Positions 38,948-47,919 of a stretch of DNA of 64,000 bases are shown here, piece after piece. The stretch comes from an uncultured Pelagibacteraceae bacterium (GTDB lineage: Bacteria; Pseudomonadota; Alphaproteobacteria; Pelagibacterales; Pelagibacteraceae). How positions within the stretch are numbered: position 1 is the stretch's first letter; each line of letters starts with the position of its first letter. The stretch spans positions 120,789 through 184,788 of the forward strand of contig CABYPZ010000001.1 of the NCBI GenBank assembly GCA_902521005.1, given 5' to 3'. Position numbers and translations under genes: made by a program. Below the pieces are notes generated by a model. It did not search any database. It was given only the letters and a program-made list of their open reading frames with translations, and was not told the DNA's origin.

Positions 38948-40302
38948 TAGTTTAAATCTTTAACACCTAAAAGTTTAAGCTTCCTATGAAGAGCTGATCT
39001 TTCCATTCCAACAAATTTGGCTGTTTTTGAAATATTGCCTCCAAATTTTTTTAATTGATTAATTAGATATTCTTTTTCAAAATTTTCTCTAGCTTCTCTC
39101 AAAGGGAAATTTAAAGTTTCATTAATAGTAAATTTATCATTTTCACTTTGGGTAAGGGATTCTTTTATAATATTCAATATTATTTCTTGGTCACCACCTT
39201 GAGATAATATTGCTACTCTTTCGATTAAATTTCGCAGTTCTCTAACATTACCAGGCCAAGAATAACTTAATAAATAATTATTATTTTCTATTTTAAAAGT
39301 TTTAATGTTGTTAAACTTACAAATATTTTCAATAAAGTAATTTGTCAATAAGGGAATGTCTTCAAGTCTTTTAACAAGTGGGGAAAGAGATATGTTAAAT
39401 ACATTTAATCTGTGAAACAAATCTTCTCTAAAATTTCCATTATTGATTTCGCTTTGAATATCTTGGCTTGTAGAGGATAGTATTCTTACATCTACCTTGA
39501 TATCATGTGTTCCATTAATTCGTTTAAATTTTTGATCTATTAGAATTCTCAAAATCTTTGATTGAGTCTCCAAAGGTATTTCGGTAATTTCATCAATTAA
39601 TAAAACACCACCTGTAGATTTTTCTAATGCACCATACGAAATTGAACCATCTTTTTTTTCTTCACCGAATAATTCTTTTTCATAAGAATTTATATCTAAA
39701 AGTGCACCATTTAATATAACGAATGGACCTTCTTTTCTTTTTGAATTTCTATAAATATTTCTTGCAACTAGTTCTTTTCCAGATCCTGTAGGGCCAGAAA
39801 TAAATACCCTACTTTCAGAGGTTGATATTTTTTCTATCTGTTCTTTAATTGAAAGTATATTTTCACTTTCACCTATTATTTCAAATGTATGAAATAATTT
39901 ATTTTTTAATATAGAGTTTTCATTTTTAAGATTTATATTTTCTACTGCTCTTTTAATAAAATTTAATAGCCTATCTTTATCAAAAGGTTTTTGAATAAAT
40001 TCAAAAGCTCCAGATTTCAAAGATTTAATAGCCATATCAATATTTGCATGGCCAGATATTATAATTACTGGTATATCTTTATTTTTTTTTTTAATGTGAG
40101 TTAATAGTTCTATACCATCATTATCTCCTTTATCTAATTTAACATCAATTATTGCTACATCAGGAAGCTTTTTATCTATTTCAGTTAAAGCTTGATTGTA
40201 GTTAGCGGCCATTCTTGTTTTATATCCAGCTTCTGTTATAAGCTCATCTAGAATAAGTCTTATATCTGAATTATCATCTATTATTAAAATTTCAAATGAC
40301 AT
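38947..40302 (-). CDS. ntrX: NtrX-type response regulator
   Basis: The 451-residue regulator has an N-terminal receiver (ILIIDDNSDIR, phosphoacceptor Asp53 in DVAIIDVKL), a central AAA+ domain with Walker A GPTGSGKELVARNIYR, and a C-terminal Fis-type helix-turn-helix (GNISKTAKFVGMERSALHRK). In sigma-54 activators the loop after ELFG is GAFTGA; here it reads LFGEEKKDGSISYGALE, so the sigma-54 contact is missing. It therefore likely works with sigma-70, as suggested for SAR11, which lacks rpoN. NtrY is the adjacent partner kinase. Confidence 0.94.
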   Translation of the reverse strand: MSFEILIIDDNSDIRLILDELITEAGYKTRMAANYNQALTEIDKKLPDVAIIDVKLDKGDNDGIELLTHIKKKNKDIPVIIISGHANIDMAIKSLKSGAFEFIQKPFDKDRLLNFIKRAVENINLKNENSILKNKLFHTFEIIGESENILSIKEQIEKISTSESRVFISGPTGSGKELVARNIYRNSKRKEGPFVILNGALLDINSYEKELFGEEKKDGSISYGALEKSTGGVLLIDEITEIPLETQSKILRILIDQKFKRINGTHDIKVDVRILSSTSQDIQSEINNGNFREDLFHRLNVFNISLSPLVKRLEDIPLLTNYFIENICKFNNIKTFKIENNNYLLSYSWPGNVRELRNLIERVAILSQGGDQEIILNIIKESLTQSENDKFTINETLNFPLREARENFEKEYLINQLKKFGGNISKTAKFVGMERSALHRKLKLLGVKDLN

Positions 40303-40310
40303 ATATAAAT

Positions 40311-42083
40311 CTACCTTGGTAATTTTATTTCTATTTTTGCGCCAATTTTAGAATTCATAAACTGTATACTTCCATCATGATCACTTATAATTTTGTTTAC
40401 TATAGAGAGTCCAAGACCTGATCCTTTTTCTTTAGTAGTGAAATATGGTTTAATTAATTGCTTAGCATCATTTTTTAAAAATCCAATACCTGCATCGGAT
40501 AAATTAATGCCTATATAATCTTTTCTTTCGAAAATTTCTATATCTATTATTTTATCGAAATCTGTTGATTTACTTGATTTTTCTTGAATACTTTCAATTG
40601 AGTTTTTAATTAGATTAAAAAAAACTCTACTTATTTGCTCATTATCAAACATAAAAAAAAGTGATTTTTGATTTTTTAAATTAAAGTTAATTTTAATATC
40701 TTTTGAAATATTTTTTAAAATTTCAATATTATTATTCACCACTTCTACAATATTATTTCTTTTCAAAAGTGGTTTTGGCATCCTTGCAAAATCAGAAAAT
40801 TCATTAACTAAAGTTTCAATTTGCTTTATTTGCTTTAAAATAGTTTGTAAATTAGAGTTATACTTTTCCCTGTTTAAAGTATCGATATTGTTTGAATACT
40901 TTGATTTTAAATTATCAATTGTAAGCTGAATTGGGGTTAAAGGATTCTTAATTTCATGAGCTAGCTTACGAGCAACATTTTCCCAAGCCTCATGTCTCTC
41001 AGAATTAACAAGTTTTTCCTGCTGAGTCTGTAGTTTTTCTACCATTGCATTAAAATTTTTATTTAGTCTTTCCATTTCAAGATCTGCTTTAACCTCTGGT
41101 ACTTTTGTATTGAGGTTTCCCTTACCTATCTCTGATGATGCAGATATTAAATTATTTATAGAAATAAAAAATCTTGATGAAAATCTAATTGCAATTGTAA
41201 TTGAAAGAAATAATAAAAGAGTTACTATTATAATATAAATTAAAGCAAATGAAATTCTTATACCAGTCCTTTGGTCTTCCACAGTATAATAAAAATTTAA
41301 AGCTTCCTCAGATTCTTTTAAGTAATTAGATATATTTTTATCTAAAAATTTTACGACATATAGAAATATATCTTTTGTATTTTGAACTTTAATAATTGCA
41401 GCTGATTTATTTTCAAAAGCATTAATAATTTTTAATGGTCTACTGTCATTTTGAACCATTTGAAATGCTCTATCTTCTATTTGAATTTTATTATTTACAG
41501 GTGAGGAAAGAATTATTTTTTTGTTTATATCTAATAAATATATTTGGTCAAGTCCTCTGAGTATTCTTTGGGTATTTAAAAAGTTTTGTAACATATCTTT
41601 ATTATTAGATAAAAATTCTATATTTTTACCAAGATCAAAAGAAACAAGAACAATATCAGATTCAACTTTATTTCGCTTTTCATCAACATAATCTCTTGCA
41701 AGTTTATAAGAATTATTTACGGCTAAAGTAATTTTGTTATCAAAATATTTTTCTAAAGCAAAAGAAAATAAAAAAAGAGAAAATACTGAAATAAGCAATG
41801 ATGGTATCAACGTAAATAATGAAAAGAAAATTATATACTTCCTATTTGCGATTGATCCTCTGACACTAATATTATTTTTAATTGAATTTTTAACCTCTAT
41901 AAAAATTATGAAGAAAAATAATAATAAAAGACAAATATTTGACAACAACAGATAATTAAGATTGATTTCATTTAAAATAATAAAACTTTTATCAATAAAA
42001 GTTAAAAATGTTAAAAAAGATACAGCTAAAGTTAATATAAAAACTATAGATATAAAAATGTTTCTTTTTAAAAAAGTTAACAT
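40311..42083 (-). CDS. ntrY: NtrY-type sensor histidine kinase
   Basis: The 590-residue membrane kinase has several N-terminal TMs (about residues 10-30, 40-60, 85-110), a periplasmic stretch, another TM near 280-300, a HAMP region, HisKA with the phosphorylated His376 in KLAHEIKNPLTP, and HATPase_c with GSGLGLSIVNKI. It is about 150 residues shorter than many NtrY proteins, and no PAS domain is evident between HAMP and HisKA. It phosphorylates NtrX. Its signal in SAR11 is unknown; nitrogen, redox and envelope cues have been suggested for relatives. Confidence 0.93.
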   Translation of the reverse strand: MLTFLKRNIFISIVFILTLAVSFLTFLTFIDKSFIILNEINLNYLLLSNICLLLLFFFIIFIEVKNSIKNNISVRGSIANRKYIIFFSLFTLIPSLLISVFSLFLFSFALEKYFDNKITLAVNNSYKLARDYVDEKRNKVESDIVLVSFDLGKNIEFLSNNKDMLQNFLNTQRILRGLDQIYLLDINKKIILSSPVNNKIQIEDRAFQMVQNDSRPLKIINAFENKSAAIIKVQNTKDIFLYVVKFLDKNISNYLKESEEALNFYYTVEDQRTGIRISFALIYIIIVTLLLFLSITIAIRFSSRFFISINNLISASSEIGKGNLNTKVPEVKADLEMERLNKNFNAMVEKLQTQQEKLVNSERHEAWENVARKLAHEIKNPLTPIQLTIDNLKSKYSNNIDTLNREKYNSNLQTILKQIKQIETLVNEFSDFARMPKPLLKRNNIVEVVNNNIEILKNISKDIKINFNLKNQKSLFFMFDNEQISRVFFNLIKNSIESIQEKSSKSTDFDKIIDIEIFERKDYIGINLSDAGIGFLKNDAKQLIKPYFTTKEKGSGLGLSIVNKIISDHDGSIQFMNSKIGAKIEIKLPR

Positions 42084-42117
42084 AGATTAAAAATATATTA
42101 AAAAATAAGAAAATAAA

Positions 42118-43239
42118 GTGATGAAAATGTTCTTTGTAATACTAGCGGCAGGAAAAAGTAGAAGATTTAACTCTAAAATACCAAAACAGTACAATTTTTA
42201 TAAAGGCAAAATGGTTTTGGAGCATTCAATTGATATAGCAAAGAAGTCAAAAATATTTAAAAAAATTATACTTGTAATAAATAAATCACATAAGAAATTT
42301 ATAAAAAAAATAAATAAAAAGAATCTAAAAATTATTTATGGAGACAGTGAAAGATATGGATCCTCACTTAAAGCCATTAATTATATAGATAAATTTAAAC
42401 CTAATAAAGTATTTATTCATGATGCTGCTAGACCTAATATTTCATTAAAGTTAATTAAGAAACTTTCAAAATTAATAAAAAAATATAAAACAGTTATTCC
42501 TTATATTAAAATCGACGATTCTATAAAAATTAAAAAAAAAAATTTTTATGATAATTTAGATAGAGATAAAATTATTTTAACACAAACGCCTCAGTGCTTT
42601 GATTATAAACTTTTAAAAGATAATTACAAAGATATTAAAAATAATATTACTGACGAAGTTTCAGTTTTTCTTAAAAAAAAAATTAATGTTAAGTTTGTAA
42701 CTGGAGAAAAGGAAAATTTTAAAATTACACATAAAAATGATTTATTAAGTGAACATGTAAAAATGTTTTATGGTATTGGCTTTGACATTCATAGATTAAT
42801 TAAAAAAAAAAAACTTTATCTTGGAGGAATAAAAATTCCATATCATTCAGGATTAAAAGGACATTCTGATGGTGATGTTATTTTACATGCTATAATCGAT
42901 GCAATATTAGGAGCAACAAGAAAAAAAGATATTGGTTCTTTATATCCAGATAATAATAAAATTTTTAAAAATATTAGATCTCCAAAAATGCTTTTTCCTG
43001 TAATGTCTGATCTAAATAAAAATAATTATATTATAAATAACCTAGATATAAATTTAATATGTGAAAAACCAAAAGTATCTAAATATAGAAACAAAATAAT
43101 AAATTCTTTGTCTAAATTAATGAAAATAAATAAAAATATTATTAATATAAAAGGTAAAACTGTTGAAAAATTAGGTTTGATAGGTAAAGAAGATGCAATT
43201 GCATGTGAAACATTAATTTCAATTATCAAATATGAATAG
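42118..43239 (+). CDS. ispDF: Bifunctional IspD/IspF enzyme of isoprenoid synthesis
   Basis: The 373-residue fusion has an IspD domain first (ILAAGKSRRFNSKIPKQY, VFIHDAARPNIS) and an IspF domain from about residue 218 (GIGFDIHRLI, SGLKGHSDGDVILHAIIDAI, KKDIGSLYPD with metal ligands). IspD makes CDP-methylerythritol and IspF cyclises it in the MEP pathway. The start could be the GTG at 42118 or ATG codons 1 or 3 codons on. Two long A runs (11 at 42532-42542 and 12 at 42802-42813) are in frame. The fusion is usual in alphaproteobacteria. Confidence 0.96.
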   Translation: MMKMFFVILAAGKSRRFNSKIPKQYNFYKGKMVLEHSIDIAKKSKIFKKIILVINKSHKKFIKKINKKNLKIIYGDSERYGSSLKAINYIDKFKPNKVFIHDAARPNISLKLIKKLSKLIKKYKTVIPYIKIDDSIKIKKKNFYDNLDRDKIILTQTPQCFDYKLLKDNYKDIKNNITDEVSVFLKKKINVKFVTGEKENFKITHKNDLLSEHVKMFYGIGFDIHRLIKKKKLYLGGIKIPYHSGLKGHSDGDVILHAIIDAILGATRKKDIGSLYPDNNKIFKNIRSPKMLFPVMSDLNKNNYIINNLDINLICEKPKVSKYRNKIINSLSKLMKINKNIINIKGKTVEKLGLIGKEDAIACETLISIIKYE

Positions 43240-43723
43240 ATTAAATTTTTTATTTGTAACACTATTTGGTATTGGGAAACTTAAAAAAATACCTGGTAGC
43301 TATGCTTCATTAGCAACAACTATATTTTTATTTTTTTTATTTCACATTCTAAATTTGTCTCCAAATATTGTTTTAGTAGGGGTTATTTTTATATTTTTGA
43401 TTTCTATTTATGCAGTAAATGTTTTTATTAAAAATTTGGACAATAAAGATCCTAAGGAAGTTGTGATTGATGAATTTATTGGTCAGTCAATACCAATATG
43501 TTTATATGAAATTGCTCATCAAGATACAAAAACGAATGGTCAAATATTAACATTTTACTTTATAATGTTTATTTTATTTAGAATTTTTGACATAGCCAAA
43601 CCTTATCCAGCAAGTTATTACGACAAAAATTTAAAAAATGGTTTCGGTGTGATTATGGATGACGTATGTGCTGGATTGTATGTAGTGGCAATTCTGGTTT
43701 TTTATATGGTAATAACTTCATGA
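43232..43723 (+). CDS. pgpA: Phosphatidylglycerophosphatase A
   Basis: The 163-residue membrane protein has FGIGKLKKIPGSYASL at the start, then TMs, EVVIDEFIGQSIP (catalytic acidic residues), FRIFDIAKPYPASYYD and GVIMDDVCAGLY, the PgpA family motifs. It dephosphorylates phosphatidylglycerophosphate to phosphatidylglycerol. It overlaps ispDF by 8 bases and cinA by 4, so the three genes form a coupled operon. Confidence 0.94.
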   Translation: MNRLNFLFVTLFGIGKLKKIPGSYASLATTIFLFFLFHILNLSPNIVLVGVIFIFLISIYAVNVFIKNLDNKDPKEVVIDEFIGQSIPICLYEIAHQDTKTNGQILTFYFIMFILFRIFDIAKPYPASYYDKNLKNGFGVIMDDVCAGLYVVAILVFYMVITS

Positions 43724-44193
43724 AAAAACTTTCTGAAAAAGTAGTAAAATTATTGAGAAAAAAGGGTCTAAATATATCATTTGCTGAGTCATGCACAGGT
43801 GGTTTACTTTCTAGCTCAGTCACATCAATAAGTGGATCTTCTAAAGTTTTTAATCTTGGTTTAATTACTTACTCAAATAAATCCAAAATGGATATTTTAA
43901 AAGTTCCAAAAAAAACAATAAATAAATTCGGTGCGGTTAGTTATGAGACATGTTTGAGCATGGTTAAAAATTTAAATAAAATAAGTAAAACAAAAATATC
44001 TATATCAATTACAGGTATTGCCGGGCCTAAAGGTGGTACTAAAACAAAACCTGTGGGTTTGGTCTTTATTGGTTTAAAAAAAGGAAATAAAACTGTGATT
44101 AAGCGTTTCTTATTTAAAAATAAAAATAGAAATTCAATTCAAATAACCACCGTTAATAAAGCGCTAAATTTAATTTTATCTTTTATTAAATAA
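43720..44193 (+). CDS. pncC: CinA C-terminal domain protein (nicotinamide-nucleotide amidohydrolase)
   Basis: With the start at MKKLSEKVVKLL it has 157 residues; a longer frame would run into pgpA. It is the stand-alone CinA_C domain: SFAESCTGGLLSSSVTSISG, a catalytic Ser/Lys type, then ITYSNKSKMDIL and SITGIAGPKGGTKTKPVG. Such proteins deamidate NMN to NaMN in pyridine nucleotide salvage. The ATGA overlap with pgpA supports this start. The end overlaps the convergent Coq10/RatA gene by 18 bases. Confidence 0.93.
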   Translation: MKKLSEKVVKLLRKKGLNISFAESCTGGLLSSSVTSISGSSKVFNLGLITYSNKSKMDILKVPKKTINKFGAVSYETCLSMVKNLNKISKTKISISITGIAGPKGGTKTKPVGLVFIGLKKGNKTVIKRFLFKNKNRNSIQITTVNKALNLILSFIK

Positions 44194-44625
44194 ATCTTCA
44201 GCCCTTTTTTGAAATGCATCAGCAATTTTATCTAGACCAAATTGAAAAGATTTAGTCATAAGAATATTTAAAAAATCATTTTTTAATTCAAAATCAACAT
44301 CAAATGAAACCTCAGTAATATTATTTTCTTGTCTAAAGTGCCATTTATTTTCTAGATGCTTTAATGGACCATCGAGATTAGTTACATATATAGAGTTGTC
44401 GTTTTTATCAAATTTAACATCACTTTTGTAAGTGTCTTTAAAAGGGCCTTTTCCAATTGTTAAATCTGCAATTATTGTTATGAGGTTTTTATCATCTTTT
44501 TTCTCATAAATTTTTGAGTCTATGCAAAATGGAACAAATTGTGGATATTTTTCAATGTCAAGAACAAGATCTATTAATTGATCCTTATTGCACTGTATTA
44601 ATCTTTTAACTGATGCTTTGGGCAT
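44176..44625 (-). CDS. Coq10/RatA-type polyketide-cyclase (START) domain protein
   Basis: The 149-residue product starts at [17 protein letters not shown]; an in-frame ATG 51 bases upstream lies deeper inside lipA and is less likely. The family motif is [20 protein letters not shown] and it continues [17 protein letters not shown] and [15 protein letters not shown]. Coq10 homologues bind ubiquinone and help respiration; RatA in E. coli was described as a ribosome-associated toxin, but no antitoxin neighbours this gene. Its start overlaps lipA by 20 bases. The lipA-coq10-cinA order is common in alphaproteobacteria. Confidence 0.88.
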   Translation of the reverse strand: MPKASVKRLIQCNKDQLIDLVLDIEKYPQFVPFCIDSKIYEKKDDKNLITIIADLTIGKGPFKDTYKSDVKFDKNDNSIYVTNLDGPLKHLENKWHFRQENNITEVSFDVDFELKNDFLNILMTKSFQFGLDKIADAFQKRAEDLFNKR

Positions 44626-45544
44626 TAGTTTGTTTAATTCTTTCTTTTTGAAGAATTTCAAAATCTTCATCTGCATGATAAGAAGATCTTGTTAATGGGG
44701 AAGAGGAAACTAACAAAAAACCTTTTGATATAGCAATAGATTTTAGTTCTTCGAATTCCTCAGGATTGTAATATCTATCTAAGGGATGGTGTTTTTCTGA
44801 TGGCTGCAAATATTGTCCTATTGTTAAAAAATCAACCTCAGCAGTTCTTAAATCATCCATTACTTGAATTATTTCATCTTTATTTTCTCCTAGGCCAACC
44901 ATCAAACCAGATTTAGTAAAAATATTTTTATCAATTTTCTTTACATTTTTAAGAAGTTCTATTGATGCAAAATATCTAGATCCGGGTCTTACTTTTCTGT
45001 AAAGACTTGGTACAGTTTCAATATTATGGTTAAAAACATCAGGCTTTGCATTAACAACTATTTTATAAGACTCATCCTTTCTTAAAAAATCTGGGGTTAA
45101 AATTTCCACTGTTGTATTTGGGTTTTCCTTTTTAGTTTCAGTTATAACATTACTAAAATGGTTTGCTCCACCATCCTTTAAATCATCTCTATCAACTGAA
45201 GTTATTACAGCATGTCTAAGATTAAGTTTTCGTATAGCTTTTGCTATCTTAAAGGGCTCTAAAGGGTCAAGAATTTTAGGTTTACCAGTAATAACATCAC
45301 AAAATGCACAAGCTCTTGTACATATATTCCCCATAATTAAAAAAGTTGCGTGTCTTTTGCTCCAACAATCAGTTATATTTGGACAATTAGCCTCTTGGCA
45401 CACAGTTTTAAGATTATGCTTGTTTACGATAGTTTTTGTTAAAAAAAATTCTTGAGAATTTGATAACCTTGATCTTATCCATGATGGTTTTGGTTTAATA
45501 GGATTGGCAGGCTTATTTACTTTTTCCGGATGTCTAGTTTTCAT
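44606..45544 (-). CDS. lipA: Lipoyl synthase
   Basis: The radical SAM enzyme inserts sulfur into octanoyl groups on lipoyl domains. With the start at [12 protein letters not shown] it has 312 residues. The N-terminal cysteine set [13 protein letters not shown] binds the auxiliary 4Fe-4S cluster, and [11 protein letters not shown] is the radical SAM CxxxCxxC. The tail [15 protein letters not shown] has the conserved Ser ligand region. Upstream start at 45583 was rejected because it runs deeper into ftsB. It overlaps ftsB by 11 bases and the Coq10 gene by 20. Confidence 0.96.
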   Translation of the reverse strand: MKTRHPEKVNKPANPIKPKPSWIRSRLSNSQEFFLTKTIVNKHNLKTVCQEANCPNITDCWSKRHATFLIMGNICTRACAFCDVITGKPKILDPLEPFKIAKAIRKLNLRHAVITSVDRDDLKDGGANHFSNVITETKKENPNTTVEILTPDFLRKDESYKIVVNAKPDVFNHNIETVPSLYRKVRPGSRYFASIELLKNVKKIDKNIFTKSGLMVGLGENKDEIIQVMDDLRTAEVDFLTIGQYLQPSEKHHPLDRYYNPEEFEELKSIAISKGFLLVSSSPLTRSSYHADEDFEILQKERIKQTNAQSIS

Positions 45545-45836
45545 CTTTTTTAATAATATAAATTTTGTCGTTTTTTTTTCCAAATAGAAATTTTTCTCTT
45601 ATTAATATTTCAATATAATCAAGGTCTAATTGAGTAGTAAGTAAAGAGTTTTTGTGTTCTAGATCCTCAATTTTTTCTATCAAAATTTCTTTTTCATTGT
45701 CTAAGTTAATCATGATATTTTTTTTTTCAAGATAAGAGATTAAACCTCTTTCACCATCAAATAGGTTAAAAAAGAAATATAAAAATAAAAATGTAAGAAT
45801 TATTAAAAAATAGTTTTTTTTTATTTTGGAGAACAT
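45534..45836 (-). CDS. ftsB: Septum formation initiator (FtsB/DivIC family)
   Basis: The 100-residue bitopic protein has an N-terminal TM ([20 protein letters not shown], about residues 9-28) and a coiled coil ([20 protein letters not shown]), then [14 protein letters not shown]. FtsB links early and late divisome proteins. It lies between eno and lipA. In many alphaproteobacteria pdhA-pdhB-pdhC genes lie between ftsB and lipA; here none do. Confidence 0.9.
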   Translation of the reverse strand: MFSKIKKNYFLIILTFLFLYFFFNLFDGERGLISYLEKKNIMINLDNEKEILIEKIEDLEHKNSLLTTQLDLDYIEILIREKFLFGKKNDKIYIIKKDEN

Positions 45837-45838
45837 TC

Positions 45839-47093
45839 TTAAATACTATTCATTTTTGACTTATTGCCAAGTATCTCCTCAATTCTAATTAATTGATTAT
45901 ATTTTGATACTCTTTCAGATCTAGCTAGTGAACCTGTCTTAATTTGATTTGAATTTGTACCAACTGCTAAATCGGCAATAAATGTGTCTTCACTCTCTCC
46001 AGATCTATGAGAAACTATTGTTTTAAAACCAATTAATTGAGCAAACTTTATAACTTCTAATGTCTCAGTGACTGTGCCAATTTGATTTAATTTTATTAAT
46101 ATTGAGTTTGATGATTTGTTCAAAAATCCAATTTTAAGTCTCTCTAAGTTGGTTACATATAGATCATCGCCTACTATTTGTGTATTAGCAACTTTTTTCA
46201 TAAATTTGTTCCATGATATCCAATCATTTTCCTCAAAAGGATCTTCAATTGATTTTATTTTATACTTTTTAATTAAACTTAAATATTTTTTTATAGTTTT
46301 TTCAGAGGAAATATATTTATTTGAATGAATTGAATATTTTCCCTTTTTAAACAATTCATTTGCCGCAACATCTAAGCATATACTGATATCTCTACCATTT
46401 TTAAATCCAGATACTTGAATTGCTTTTACTATTAATTTTAACGCATCCTCATTTTTATCTATCATGGGTGCAAAACCACCCTCGTCACCTACAGAGGTAG
46501 ATTCACCTCTATTTTTAATCAATTTTTTAAGATTGTTTATAACTAAAAAACAAATCCTTATACTTTCTTGGATAGATTTAGCTTTGTCAGGTCTAATCAT
46601 AAATTCTTGTATTCTAAGTCCATTATTAGCGTGTGCTCCACCGTTAATAACATTCATTAATGGATATGGTAATTTGAAATTTTTTTTAACTAAAAAGGTT
46701 TTAAATAATGGTAGTTTTTTAATTTTTGCAGAAAGTTTTTTAACTGCCATCGATACTGCTAAAATTGTATTTGCACCAAGTTTACTTTTTTTGTTTAGTG
46801 CCATCTAAATTGATTAAAATAAAATCTATTTTTTCTTGATTGTGTAAATTTTGATTTTTGAGCTTTTTAGAAATTATTGTATTTATTAACTTAACAGGTT
46901 GTAAAACACTCTTTCCTAGATACTTATTATTTTTTTTATCTCTCTTTTCATATGCTTCGAAAGAGCCTGTTGAAGCACCAGAAGGACAAATAGCAGTAGC
47001 ACTCATATTATTAGAAAACACCTCTGCTTCTATTGTTGGATTCCCCCTGCTATCAAAAACTTGTCTTCCTTTGACTTTAGTAATTTTAGCCAT
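45839..47093 (-). pseudogene. eno: Enolase, interrupted by a one-base insertion in an A7 run
   Basis: Enolase converts 2-phosphoglycerate to phosphoenolpyruvate. The first part (47093-46782, 103 residues) has VKGRQVFDSRGNPTIEAEVF and ends LINLDGTKQKK, stop. The second (46804-45839) continues KSKLGANTILAVSMAV and has NVINGGAHANN, SVGDEGGFAP, EDPFEENDW, GDDLYVTN and VSHRSGESEDTF. The frames meet at the run 46786-46792 (T on the plus strand). Dropping one A gives LDGTKQKSKLGAN, as in intact enolases, and a full-length product of 417 residues. All other motifs are intact. A sequencing error, a real recent frameshift or a rescued one remain possible. Confidence 0.9.
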
Positions 47094-47919
47094 TATTTTT
47101 TTTAATAAGGTTATCTATTTCAACTATTTGAGAAACTAAATTTTCTAGATTTTTTAATGGAACCATATTAGGTCCGTCTGATGGAGCATTATCTGGATCT
47201 TGATGTGTTTCTAAAAAAATTCCTGCAATTCCTACAGCAGTTGCTGCTCTTGATAAATATTCAACAAATTCTCTTTGACCACCACTTTTTTCTCCAAGAC
47301 CACCAGGTTGTTGTACGGAATGAGTTCCATCAAATATAACAGGATATCCATTTTTTGACATTATAGGTATAGATCTCATATCTGAAACTAAGGTATTATA
47401 ACCAAAGCTTGCGCCTCTTTCAGTTACAAGTATATTTTCATTCCCCGAGTCTGATATTTTTTTTGTTACGTTAACCATATCCCAAGGAGCTAAAAACTGA
47501 CCTTTCTTTACATTAATAATTTTATTTGTTTTAGCGGCAGCAATTAATAAATCTGTCTGTCTACATAAAAAAGCGGGTATTTGGATAATGTCTACATGAT
47601 CAGAAACTACTGAGCATTGATCGATATTGTGAACATCAGTCAATACTGGAATATCTAGTTCTTTTCTTATTCTATCAAATACAGGCAAAGAAGTTTCGAG
47701 ACCAGCACCTCTCTTTCCTTTAAGACTTGTTCGATTAGCTTTATCAAATGAAGTCTTATAAATAAAACCAATATCAAGCTTTTTTGCTATTTCCTTAATC
47801 TTACCCGCCATATCCATAGCATGCTGCTCTGTTTCAAGTTGGCATGGTCCTGAGATTAATGATATTTTTTTATTATTAGAAATTTCAAAATTTTTTAATT
47901 TTACAATTTTATTTATCAT
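47086..47919 (-). CDS. kdsA: 3-deoxy-D-manno-octulosonate 8-phosphate synthase
   Basis: The 277-residue aldolase makes KDO-8-phosphate from arabinose-5-phosphate and PEP for lipopolysaccharide. Motifs are LISGPCQLETEQHAMDMAG, YKTSFDKANRTSLKGKRG, VLTDVHNIDQC, IIQIPAFLCRQTDLL, and FDGTHSVQQPGGLGEKSGG. PEP is the product of the following enolase gene, a neat pairing. It overlaps pyrG by 4 bases and eno by 8. Confidence 0.96.
   Translation of the reverse strand: MINKIVKLKNFEISNNKKISLISGPCQLETEQHAMDMAGKIKEIAKKLDIGFIYKTSFDKANRTSLKGKRGAGLETSLPVFDRIRKELDIPVLTDVHNIDQCSVVSDHVDIIQIPAFLCRQTDLLIAAAKTNKIINVKKGQFLAPWDMVNVTKKISDSGNENILVTERGASFGYNTLVSDMRSIPIMSKNGYPVIFDGTHSVQQPGGLGEKSGGQREFVEYLSRAATAVGIAGIFLETHQDPDNAPSDGPNMVPLKNLENLVSQIVEIDNLIKKNNG

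Noticed and set aside
44176..44625. Toxin (RatA) function
   Set aside because: The fold fits Coq10/RatA proteins but no antitoxin is present and the lipA neighbourhood favours the quinone-binding role.
45545..45583. Longer lipA start
   Set aside because: The extension overlaps ftsB and is not conserved in Lip[13 protein letters not shown] is a better start.
46782..46806. Programmed -1 frameshift in eno at the A-AAA-AAG heptamer
   Set aside because: The slippery heptamer is there, but a -1 shift gives the wrong downstream frame; a +1 (or -2) change or loss of one A is needed.
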